Origin: an uncultured Eubacteriales bacterium
GTDB taxonomy: Bacteria; Bacillota; Clostridia; Peptostreptococcales; Anaerovoracaceae
Length of the DNA stretch: 28,033 nucleotides
NCBI GenBank assembly: GCA_902803725.1
Contig: CADCRD010000133.1
Location: 1 to 28,033, forward strand
Direction: 5' to 3'
Below the pieces are notes generated by a model that did no database searches, was not told the DNA's origin, and saw only the letters and a list, made by a program, of their open reading frames with translations. A program made the translations under genes and the position numbers. Shown one piece after another: positions 22,372 to 28,033 of this stretch; position 1 is the first letter of the stretch, and each line of letters begins with the position of its first letter.

Positions 22372-23361
22372 ATGTCTGATAAACGTGTATTCTCTGGAGT
22401 TCAGCCTACAGGAAATATCCACCTGGGCAATTATCTTGGAGCGCTTAAGCAGTTTGTTGCGCTGCAGGATGAAAACGACTGTATCTACTGCATCGTCGAC
22501 ATGCATTCGATCACTGTTCCGCAGGATCCTGAGGAACTGAAAAATCACATACTTGATGTTGCTGCTCTGTATCTGGCAGTAGGACTGGATCCTGAAAAGT
22601 CAATCGTATTTGTTCAGTCTGAGGTTTCAGGTCATGCTGAACTTTCGTGGATACTGACATGTAATTCATATACCGGTGAGCTTTCGAGAATGACTCAGTT
22701 TAAATCAAAGAGCAGAGGTCAGGAATCAGCACCCACAGGACTTTTCACATATCCTATCCTCATGGCAGCAGATATTCTGCTGTATGATACGGATATCGTT
22801 CCTGTGGGAAACGATCAGAAACAGCACATAGAGCTTTGCCGGGACATAGCGCTGCGTGTAAATCATAAATACGGCGAAGACACCTTCGTTGTTCCGGAGG
22901 GACAGTACATGAAAGAGGGAGCTAGGATAATGGCTCTTGATGATCCGACAAACAAGATGAGCAAGAGTGCCGAAAATGAAATGAGCAGGATCTCTCTTCT
23001 GGATGATGAGAAGAAAATCAAGAAGGCTATTATGAGAGCAACGACAGATTCAGATATGACGATCAGATTCGATCCTGAAAACAAGCCGGGCATCAGCAAT
23101 CTTCTGACTATCTACGGAGCACTTACCGGAACTCCTGTTGCAGAGCTTGAAACAAAATTCGACGGAGCCGGTTATGGTGATTTGAAAAAGAGTCTGGTCA
23201 CTGTCGTGACTGAGTCTCTGGCTCCAATTCAGGACAGATTCAATCAGATCCGCTATTCGGATGAACTGCTGGATATACTGAGAGACGGTTCTAAGAGAGC
23301 TGGTGAGATCGCTGAACCGGTGCTGGAAAGAGTGAAGGATCGATTTGGACTCGGGATCTAG
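22372..23361 (+). CDS. trpS: Tryptophanyl-tRNA synthetase
   Basis: A 329-residue class I synthetase of standard length that charges tRNA-Trp. The HIGH-type motif is HLGNYLGAL (about residues 17-25) after SGVQPTGNI, and KMSKS is at 195-199. The tryptophan-pocket region is typical (VDMHSITVPQ; GNDQKQHIELCRDIA). AAAGGA precedes the ATG at 6-7 bases. The 46-bp gap after the sigma gene holds TATAAT-like sequence but no clear promoter and no room for a T-box leader, so tryptophan control by T-box is unlikely. A strong terminator follows at 23413-23443. Confidence 0.97.
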   Translation: MSDKRVFSGVQPTGNIHLGNYLGALKQFVALQDENDCIYCIVDMHSITVPQDPEELKNHILDVAALYLAVGLDPEKSIVFVQSEVSGHAELSWILTCNSYTGELSRMTQFKSKSRGQESAPTGLFTYPILMAADILLYDTDIVPVGNDQKQHIELCRDIALRVNHKYGEDTFVVPEGQYMKEGARIMALDDPTNKMSKSAENEMSRISLLDDEKKIKKAIMRATTDSDMTIRFDPENKPGISNLLTIYGALTGTPVAELETKFDGAGYGDLKKSLVTVVTESLAPIQDRFNQIRYSDELLDILRDGSKRAGEIAEPVLERVKDRFGLGI

Positions 23362-23412
23362 AAAACTGATTGCCTTAGATAAAACAGAAAATTTAGTCAA
23401 AATAACAACAAA

Positions 23413-23443
23413 AAATCCGCGTGAATGAAAAATCCGCGGATTT
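23413..23443. terminator. Bidirectional terminator between trpS and plsC
   Basis: AAATCCGCG (23413-23421) and CGCGGATTT (23435-23443) form a 9-bp stem with a 13-base loop. The plus strand continues ATTTTTT and the minus strand TTTTTG, so it can end both converging transcripts. Confidence 0.85.
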
Positions 23444-23481
23444 ATTTTTTGTTATGTACAGTTTCTGAGCTTTGGAAAATA

Positions 23482-24219
23482 TTATTTCCCCTGCAGCTCC
23501 TCAACACCGCCTCTGATGATCTCCTCAACACGGTATGACAGATGCTTTTCTTCTTCTTTGCTCAGATCTTTTGTCTCGATAGGAGGATGAATGATGATCC
23601 CGATATCAGCGCCTTTCATGCGGCCTTCTTCTTCAAAGCACTTCCATGAATTATTTATCGAGACAGGTATGATCGGTACTTTCGGTTTTGTGGCCAGCTT
23701 CATGGCACCCTTTTTGAATTCTCCCATTTCCGGCCCTTTGGAACGCGTCCCTTCGGGAAAGATCAGCATTGAAAACCCGTCATTGATATAGTTTATGCCT
23801 TTTGAAATTGCTTTTATGGATTCCCTTGGGTTGTCACGTTCTATCAGGACACTGCGGATCTCAAGGATCCATGGACCATACAGAGGAACTTGCTGAAGTT
23901 CCTTTTTTGCGACGTATCCATACTGGATCGTATCGAGTGCAGCACATAACGCAATGATATCTGCATATCCCTGATGATTGCTCATGTATACTACAGGTCC
24001 CCGGACAGGAAGATTCTCGCGTCCCTTCACATCGATTGTAGCACCGAACTTTCTCAGCATTTGTTTGCCCCATGAACTGGTGGCTTTCAGTATATATTCT
24101 CTTTCCTTCTCCAGGTCGCCCGATGCTCTTGACTGGTCGATACCTTTTTTGTATTCTTTCAGGTATTTCAGAGAGTTGATAGCTTTTAATGCACCGAGTG
24201 CGTTTGCCAGTATTCTCAT
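23482..24219 (-). CDS. plsC: 1-acyl-sn-glycerol-3-phosphate acyltransferase (PlsC family)
   Basis: A 245-residue membrane-associated acyltransferase. It adds the second acyl chain to lysophosphatidic acid to give phosphatidic acid. The catalytic HX4D motif is NHQGYADI (about residues 82-89), and the substrate motif is FPEGTRSKGP (about 155-164). A third block VPIIPVSINNS follows. The N-terminal helix (about 1-60) is charged and lacks a clear membrane anchor, so contact may be peripheral. GGAAGG lies upstream of the ATG. It has its own near-consensus promoter at 24275-24302, divergent from the YbjQ-family gene. The exact acceptor cannot be proven from sequence. Confidence 0.92.
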   Translation of the reverse strand: MRILANALGALKAINSLKYLKEYKKGIDQSRASGDLEKEREYILKATSSWGKQMLRKFGATIDVKGRENLPVRGPVVYMSNHQGYADIIALCAALDTIQYGYVAKKELQQVPLYGPWILEIRSVLIERDNPRESIKAISKGINYINDGFSMLIFPEGTRSKGPEMGEFKKGAMKLATKPKVPIIPVSINNSWKCFEEEGRMKGADIGIIIHPPIETKDLSKEEEKHLSYRVEEIIRGGVEELQGK

Positions 24220-24274
24220 AAAAAGATTTCCTTCCTGGTCGCTTATTCAATAATATTTATTCTGACCTCCAAAT

Positions 24275-24302
24275 TTTATACAAAATGCAAAGCTCCTGTC
24301 AA
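24275..24302 (-). promoter_or_regulatory. plsC promoter
   Basis: On the minus strand: TTGACA (complement of 24297-24302), 16-bp spacer, TATAAA (complement of 24275-24280). The -35 is perfect and the -10 is 5 of 6. Confidence 0.8.
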
Positions 24303-24327
24303 GCGAAACAGTAATATATGGTATAAT
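24296..24327 (+). promoter_or_regulatory. Extended -10 promoter of the YbjQ-family gene
   Basis: TGGTATAAT (24319-24327) is a perfect extended -10. The best -35 is CTGTCA (24296-24301) at a long 20-bp spacing, which overlaps the plsC -35 on the other strand. Confidence 0.6.
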
Positions 24328-24399
24328 ATCAGCAAAAGAGCATAAAGAATGTGAACAAAAAAGAAAAAACATCATAAAGATTAATTCAGGAGGGAAAAG

Positions 24400-24711
24400 A
24401 TGATAATCGCAACAACAGACAAGCTTCCGGGAAAGGAATATGAAGTACTGGGAATGGTAAAGGGAAATGTAGTACAGTCAAAACATATAGGAAAGGATCT
24501 CCTGGCAGGCCTTAAGAATATTGTTGGCGGAGAAGTTTCTTCATATACGCAGATGTTGTCCGAGGCACGCGAAATCGCGACACAGCGCATGGTAGCCGAG
24601 GCAGAATCAATGGGTGCAGATGCAGTATTAATGGTTCGTTATGGCGGCGCTCAGATCATGGAGTCAACAGCTGAGATCATTGCCTACGGTACAGCAGTAA
24701 AATTTGTATAA
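24400..24711 (+). CDS. YbjQ-family (UPF0145) protein of unknown function
   Basis: A 103-residue protein matching the YbjQ/UPF0145 heavy-metal-binding-like family, which forms small pentameric rings. Diagnostic parts are EYEVLGMVKGNVVQS near the start, the conserved acidic-helical SEAREIATQRMVAEAESMGADAV and the C-terminal strand EIIAYGTAVKFV. The length (about 105) is normal. Metal binding was suggested for the family but no function is established. AGGAGGG lies 5 bases before the ATG. It is monocistronic: an extended -10 promoter lies upstream and a hairpin (24724-24750) downstream. Confidence 0.9.
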   Translation: MIIATTDKLPGKEYEVLGMVKGNVVQSKHIGKDLLAGLKNIVGGEVSSYTQMLSEAREIATQRMVAEAESMGADAVLMVRYGGAQIMESTAEIIAYGTAVKFV

Positions 24712-24723
24712 AGAATCAGGTGT

Positions 24724-24750
24724 ATAAAAGTGTTGAAATAACACTTTTAT
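24724..24750 (+). terminator. Hairpin after the YbjQ-family gene
   Basis: ATAAAAGTGTT (24724-24734) and AACACTTTTAT (24740-24750) form a perfect 11-bp stem with a GAAAT loop, 12 bp past the stop. There is no U-run after it, so it may be an RNA-stabilising structure rather than a terminator. Confidence 0.5.
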
Positions 24751-24843
24751 CGCCTATTGACGATATTCGATTATAATTCATTCTTGAAAAAATCATTTCA
24801 GATAAACAGATCAGATTTTGAAGACGAAATAATAAAATGAAAT

Positions 24844-25515
24844 ATGGAAATAAAAGACAATAGCCTAAATAATATAAAAAAGCTCCCGGATTTCCTTTTG
24901 GTCATTGTTATGATCATTGGGCTTGCGGGTTTTTCAGTTCTCACTTATGCTGTGGTGACCAGGGGTATCCTGTTTTTTGATGACCCTGTGAGGCATGCTC
25001 TTTATGAAGCGCGCAGACCGGGGCTGACGACACTGATGGAATTGATAACATATGCAGGGCAGTGGCCGACGATAGTAGTGATATGCCTGCTGCTGCTGAT
25101 TTATCCAAAAACAAGATCTGCATACGGTATTCCTGCGACAATGGCTGCGATACTGACACAGTTGTTAGAAAAAACCATAAAGAATATTGTGTGCAGACCG
25201 AGACCTGATATCTCACTGCATCTTGTGGAACAGGGAGGTTATTCGTTCCCCAGCGGACATTCAATAACGAGTATGGCTGTATATCTGCTGCTGTTTATTC
25301 TGATCATGGCTTATATGAAGAGCGGAGGCAAAAAAACAGCACTACTGATCATTACCCTCTTCCTGTCCTTCGGTGTAGGCATTTCACGAATATATGTTGG
25401 AGTGCATTTTCCGTCTGATGTGCTGGCAGGATGGTTCGGCGGATTGATGATGATCGCTGTAGTACTGCTGATCAGGGACAACACAAAAATCGGCCGGAAA
25501 TATATGATGCCTTAA
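24844..25515 (+). CDS. PAP2-family membrane phosphatase
   Basis: A 223-residue protein with about six membrane segments. The PAP2 catalytic motifs are complete: KNIVCRPRP (C1, about residues 117-125), PSGHS (C2, about 137-141) and SRIYVGVHFPSD (C3, about 182-193) with the catalytic histidines. These enzymes remove phosphate from lipid phosphates such as phosphatidate, phosphatidylglycerophosphate or undecaprenyl pyrophosphate, acting on the outer membrane face. Which lipid is used is unknown; the neighbouring PlsC fits a lipid role but is on the other strand. An in-frame TGA lies 4-6 bases before the ATG, so the start is well bounded, yet no Shine-Dalgarno is visible. Confidence 0.92.
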   Translation: MEIKDNSLNNIKKLPDFLLVIVMIIGLAGFSVLTYAVVTRGILFFDDPVRHALYEARRPGLTTLMELITYAGQWPTIVVICLLLLIYPKTRSAYGIPATMAAILTQLLEKTIKNIVCRPRPDISLHLVEQGGYSFPSGHSITSMAVYLLLFILIMAYMKSGGKKTALLIITLFLSFGVGISRIYVGVHFPSDVLAGWFGGLMMIAVVLLIRDNTKIGRKYMMP

Positions 25516-25573
25516 TGCCTTATCCAGAACAGAGGGGTGTATGATTACAACGATCCAATTTGTTGAGATTATG

Positions 25574-25603
25574 AAAAACAGGAACCTGCGTGTTCCTGTT
25601 TTT
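25574..25603. terminator. Bidirectional terminator between PAP2 and shikimate-kinase-like genes
   Basis: AAAAACAGGAAC (25574-25585) and GTTCCTGTTTTT (25592-25603) form a perfect 12-bp stem with a 6-base loop. A/T runs at both ends allow termination in both directions. Confidence 0.88.
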
Positions 25604-25640
25604 GTGACGTAAATATACGATTTGACCGTAAAACGGTAAA

Positions 25641-26093
25641 TCAAATATATTTATCATATATTTCTTTTCTTTGCCTGTACATCTTAAAGAAAGTTTCTTT
25701 TTTTTCATCCTCACTACCAAGCTGCATGAATGCGTAGGGTATGCTACGGTCATCCTTTGCCGCCAGCCAGAGTTCATCAGCAGTCTTGTCAGCGTCGGCT
25801 ATAATGATCTCACCTTGCTCCATCAGTTCACGGCACATTTCATCAAACAACGCCCCGTCTCCGCAGACAACGACCAGATCTTCTCTTTTCGAAAGCTCTT
25901 CAAGAGCCTCATATTCCTTGTTTCTGTATTCATGTTCGCCCATCAGCATGATGATGCGCATAACACTGCGCCCGTCGATTTGTTCGATGAAATCATCCAG
26001 CACCAGCAGCTTCATACCCTTTTCACCGGCCAGTTTTTTCCCGAGTGAATACCGGTCACTTCCGATGAATCCCGTAACATAGATATTTTTCAT
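25641..26093 (-). CDS. Shikimate-kinase-like protein with degenerate P-loop
   Basis: A 150-residue protein collinear with shikimate kinase (AroK) over its whole length. The P-loop region reads GFIGSDRYSLGKKLA where AroK has GFMGSGKSTVGRLLA, so the catalytic lysine is Arg14 and the GKS core is lost. The GGGA loop reads CGDGA. Shikimate-contacting residues seem kept: Asp33 (AroK Asp34), Arg57 (in EYRNKE, AroK Arg58) and the C-terminal Arg in YRQRKEIYDKY. It may be a pseudokinase or have another ligand; normal ATP binding looks unlikely. I start at MKNIYVTG, which matches the family start; an open frame runs back to TTG 26177 but has no homology. No good ribosome site is seen at either. There are no shikimate pathway neighbours. 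Confidence 0.75.
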   Translation of the reverse strand: MKNIYVTGFIGSDRYSLGKKLAGEKGMKLLVLDDFIEQIDGRSVMRIIMLMGEHEYRNKEYEALEELSKREDLVVVCGDGALFDEMCRELMEQGEIIIADADKTADELWLAAKDDRSIPYAFMQLGSEDEKKETFFKMYRQRKEIYDKYI

Positions 26094-26234
26094 ATTATTT
26101 GTCAGGCAAAGATATCTGCCTTTCTCCTTCCACTGTTTTTCAAAAGATATTTTACGTTGAATCACTGATTTTTGCAACCTGGGTTAAAATGAGGTAAAAT
26201 GATATTCACAGACAAACAAAACAGGAAGGAGGAA

Positions 26235-26279
26235 ATGTTCTGCCGTAAGTATACTGACCGCAAACGGCGGAGCAGATAA
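26235..26279 (+). CDS. Possible 14-residue leader peptide
   Basis: ATG TTC TGC ... AGA TAA encodes MFCRKYTDRKRRSR and ends 5 bp before the nucleotidyltransferase ATG. It follows a purine-rich AGGAAGGAGG (26223-26232), the best ribosome site in the region; AGGA 26223-26226 is at 8 bases. The coding part contains two mutually exclusive hairpins (see findings). It may couple translation of the next gene. Coding status is unproven. Confidence 0.35.
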   Translation: MFCRKYTDRKRRSR

Positions 26280-26284
26280 ATAAT

Positions 26285-27202
26285 ATGAACAAGCCGACAC
26301 TGGTAATAATGGCAGCTGGTATGGGCAGCCGCTATGGCGGACTCAAACAGGTGGATCCTGTAACTGATGAGAATGAGATCATCATGGATTTTTCTCTTTA
26401 TGATGCACGCATGGCAGGATTTGATCGCGCTGTATTTGTAATAAAGGAAGAGATGGAGGATGAATTTAAGAAGCTTATAAATGAAAATGCAGGCAAATAC
26501 ATGGAGACGGCGTTTGCCTTCCAAAAGCTCGATGACCTTCCGGAAGGATACAGCATTCCTGAGGGAAGAGAAAAACCCTGGGGCACGTCACATGCCATCT
26601 GGTCATGCCGCGAATTGATAGACGGGCCTTTCGCTGTGATAAATGCGGATGACTATTACGGAGCAGGTGCTTTCCAGACGATTTACGATTATCTGGAAAA
26701 ATGTGACGACAGCAAAATGGATTTCTGTATGGTAAGCTATCATTTGAAGAATACGATCACGGAAAACGGACATGTTGCCCGCGGCGTTATAAGCGTCAAC
26801 GAAGACGGCACACTGAGCCATATTGTTGAAAGGACGAAGATCCAGAGAGTGAATGGCAATATCTGTTTTACGGAGGATGATGGAGAAACATGGGAGGCTC
26901 TGCCTGAAGAGACACTGGTATCCATGAACTTCTGGGGTTACACCAGCGGGCTGATAAAGGAGCTCGGAGACAGATTCCCGGCATTCCTTGACAAAGCTCT
27001 GGTGGAGAATCCTTTGAAAGGGGAATACCTGATCCCGACGACCACTGATGAGCTGATCAAAGAAGGAAAGGCAACTGTCAGAGTACTTGAATCACACGAT
27101 AAATGGTACGGAGTGACATATAAAGAAGACAAACCACAGGTAGTTGCTGCACTTCAGTCAATGAAGGACAAAGGACTGTATCCGGATAAGCTGTGGAAAT
27201 AA
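26285..27202 (+). CDS. Sugar-phosphate nucleotidyltransferase-like protein
   Basis: A 305-residue protein of the GT-A-fold nucleotidyltransferase superfamily. The N-terminal MAAGMGSRYGGLKQ (residues 9-22) is the nucleotide-binding signature, with the lysine that contacts the phosphates. NADDYYG (about 119-125) is the metal-binding D-x-D-like loop, preceded by KPWGTSHAIW, a base-recognition pattern. These enzymes make NDP-sugars or CDP-alcohols from NTP and a phosphate. It is longer than RmlA-like but close to GalU in length; the sugar and nucleotide cannot be assigned. The start at ATG 26285 has only a poor GGAG 12 bases away, and a strongly preceded small ORF ends 5 bp upstream, so translational coupling is likely. 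Confidence 0.85.
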   Translation: MNKPTLVIMAAGMGSRYGGLKQVDPVTDENEIIMDFSLYDARMAGFDRAVFVIKEEMEDEFKKLINENAGKYMETAFAFQKLDDLPEGYSIPEGREKPWGTSHAIWSCRELIDGPFAVINADDYYGAGAFQTIYDYLEKCDDSKMDFCMVSYHLKNTITENGHVARGVISVNEDGTLSHIVERTKIQRVNGNICFTEDDGETWEALPEETLVSMNFWGYTSGLIKELGDRFPAFLDKALVENPLKGEYLIPTTTDELIKEGKATVRVLESHDKWYGVTYKEDKPQVVAALQSMKDKGLYPDKLWK

Positions 27203-27214
27203 GCAAAGAAAAAC

Positions 27215-27242
27215 TTGATTTTTGAACTGAAATCGATATAAT
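27215..27242 (+). promoter_or_regulatory. rpsF-ssb operon promoter
   Basis: TTGATT (27215-27220), 16-bp spacer, TATAAT (27237-27242). The -10 is perfect. The expected transcript start is about 27249, leaving a leader of roughly 84 bases. Confidence 0.75.
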
Positions 27243-27261
27243 TATATGGCACGCGATTTTA

Positions 27262-27324
27262 GCGGGCAGACAAGTTATACCCTGCGTTTCCGCAAGGGAA
27301 ACGCCACTTTAGTCCACAGGGAGG
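27262..27324 (+). promoter_or_regulatory. Structured rpsF leader that can hide the ribosome site (candidate r-protein leader)
   Basis: An inner hairpin pairs GCGTTTCC (27284-27291) with GGAAACGC (27297-27304) around GCAAG. An outer stem pairs CCCTG (27280-27284) with CAGGG (27317-27321), which runs into the rpsF Shine-Dalgarno GGGAGG (27319-27324). An alternative pairing is GCGGG (27262-27266) with CCC-GC (27280-27285). Many bacteria have an S6:S18-binding leader here; this fits that position, but I cannot confirm its conserved CCG core. Confidence 0.5.
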
Positions 27325-27332
27325 TGAAAAGA

Positions 27333-27620
27333 ATGACTAAATATGAGGTAATGCTGATTCTCGATCCGGCACTGGAAGATGCGGTTAAGGAACAGACTGT
27401 TGAAACAGTTAAAGGCATCATCGAAACCGAAGGCACAGTAGGCGAGATCGACACATGGGGCATGAGAAAACTGGCGTATCCTATCAACAAAAAAGCTGAA
27501 GGATACTATGTTGTCGTTAACTTTGAAGCTGAATCGACACTGCCGAAAGAACTCGACAGAAGGCTCAGAATCTCCGATAACGTCATGAGACATATCATCG
27601 TCTGCAAAGACGAGAAATAA
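27333..27620 (+). CDS. rpsF: 30S ribosomal protein S6
   Basis: A 95-residue protein of standard S6 length that binds with S18 to the 16S rRNA platform. It begins MTKYEVMLILDPAL, contains the conserved GMRKLAYPINKKAEGYYVVVNFEA block, and ends with NVMRHIIVCKDEK. The start is ATG 27333, with GGGAGGTG at 6-7 bases; an open frame extends 29 codons upstream through the leader but is not S6-like. ssb follows after 12 bp and rpsR probably lies beyond the window, the usual rpsF-ssb-rpsR operon. Confidence 0.98.
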   Translation: MTKYEVMLILDPALEDAVKEQTVETVKGIIETEGTVGEIDTWGMRKLAYPINKKAEGYYVVVNFEAESTLPKELDRRLRISDNVMRHIIVCKDEK

Positions 27621-27632
27621 GGAGGAACGTTC

Positions 27633-28033
27633 ATGAACAGCGTTCAGTTAATAGGGAGACTTACCAGAGACCCGGAAGTAAGATATACGCAGGATCAGAT
27701 GGCTATAGCCACTTTTTCGATTGCTATTGACAGGCCGCCCAGAAGAGACGGGACCCGTGAGACAGATTTTCCTCGCATTACTGTTTTTGGCAGACAGGCC
27801 GAAAACTGTGAGAAATATCTTGTCAAGGGCAGACTCGTGGGCATCGAGGGCCGTATACAGACGGGCAGTTACACAAACAGGAACGGAGATAAAGTTTATA
27901 CGACGGATGTAGTTGCAAACAGGGTCGAATTCCTTGAATGGGGCGATCGTCAGGGGCAGTCACAAGGTTCGTTCGGACAAAACCGCGACGCATTTTCCGG
28001 TCAGAATAATTTTGGTAACCAAAGCAGCTATGG
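27633..28033 (+). CDS. ssb: Single-stranded DNA-binding protein, 5' part (runs off the window)
   Basis: The first 133 residues of SSB; the frame is open to the right edge. The OB fold covers about residues 1-108: it begins MNSVQLIGRLTRDPEVRYT and has FRITVFGRQAENCEKYLVKGRLVGIEGRIQT-like core strands (PRITVFGRQAENCEKYL here) and YTTDVVANRVEFLE. The Gly/Gln/Asn-rich linker follows (from about residue 112); the acidic tail that recruits partners lies outside. AAGGAGGAA precedes the ATG. It is 12 bp after rpsF in the same operon. SSB coats single strands at forks and repair sites. Confidence 0.97.
   Translation, partial: MNSVQLIGRLTRDPEVRYTQDQMAIATFSIAIDRPPRRDGTRETDFPRITVFGRQAENCEKYLVKGRLVGIEGRIQTGSYTNRNGDKVYTTDVVANRVEFLEWGDRQGQSQGSFGQNRDAFSGQNNFGNQSSY

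Noticed and set aside
26094..26177. 28-residue N-terminal extension of the shikimate-kinase-like protein from TTG 26177
   Set aside because: Shikimate kinases begin at MKNI-like sequence just before the P-loop; the extension is unrelated and the TTG has no well-spaced ribosome site. It remains possible because ATG 26093 also lacks one.
27246..27332. N-terminal extension of ribosomal protein S6
   Set aside because: S6 begins MTKYEV at 27333 with a strong ribosome site; the extension covers the structured leader.

Overview
This window is the replication-origin neighbourhood of a low-to-mid GC Gram-positive anaerobe, most likely a member of the class Clostridia. The evidence is the gene order rpmH-rnpA-yidD-yidC-jag / mnmE-mnmG-rsmG-parA-parB on the minus strand, back to back with dnaA-dnaN-recF-gyrB-gyrA on the plus strand, plus Firmicutes-type parS sites and DnaA boxes. 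An RsbW/SigB pair directly after gyrA recalls the arrangement I remember from Clostridioides difficile, so a relative in the Peptostreptococcales (for example an Anaerovoracaceae-like lineage) is plausible. I cannot name a genus.

Layout. (1) 1-3635 is accessory: two paralogous NhaC-type antiporters (the first cut by the window edge) flank a LysR-type regulator, followed by a small unknown lipoprotein. (2) 3850-5760 is the chromosome segregation module: parA-parB with three perfect parS sites. (3) 5759-12260 holds RNA modification, membrane insertion and translation genes, all on the minus strand, with a terminator between jag and mnmE. (4) 12261-14140 is a bipartite oriC: a DnaA-box cluster upstream of dnaA, and a second cluster between dnaA and dnaN that ends in a run of DnaA-trios and an A+T-rich stretch. 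(5) 14141-22325 holds dnaN, recF, gyrB and gyrA, then an RsbW-like anti-sigma factor and a SigB/F/G-type sigma factor that appear to be in the gyrase operon. (6) 22372-27202 holds trpS, a plsC-like acyltransferase, a YbjQ-family protein, a PAP2 phosphatase, a degenerate shikimate-kinase-like protein and a sugar nucleotidyltransferase-like protein. (7) 27237-28033 starts the rpsF-ssb operon, with ssb cut by the window edge.

Most genes point away from oriC, so transcription follows the replication forks. The exceptions are the LysR gene, plsC and the shikimate-kinase-like gene. Much of the window is conserved core. The points most worth a second look are: the shikimate kinase homologue whose P-loop lysine is replaced; the gyrase-linked anti-sigma/sigma pair with no RsbV next to it and a degenerate N-box; the structured leader and small ORF ahead of the nucleotidyltransferase; the recF start, whose only good Shine-Dalgarno serves a 6-codon out-of-frame peptide; and the parS sites, which sit in longer perfect palindromes with covarying arms. 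No transposon, prophage, CRISPR array, tRNA or rRNA gene was seen. All calls come from reading the sequence; no database search was run.
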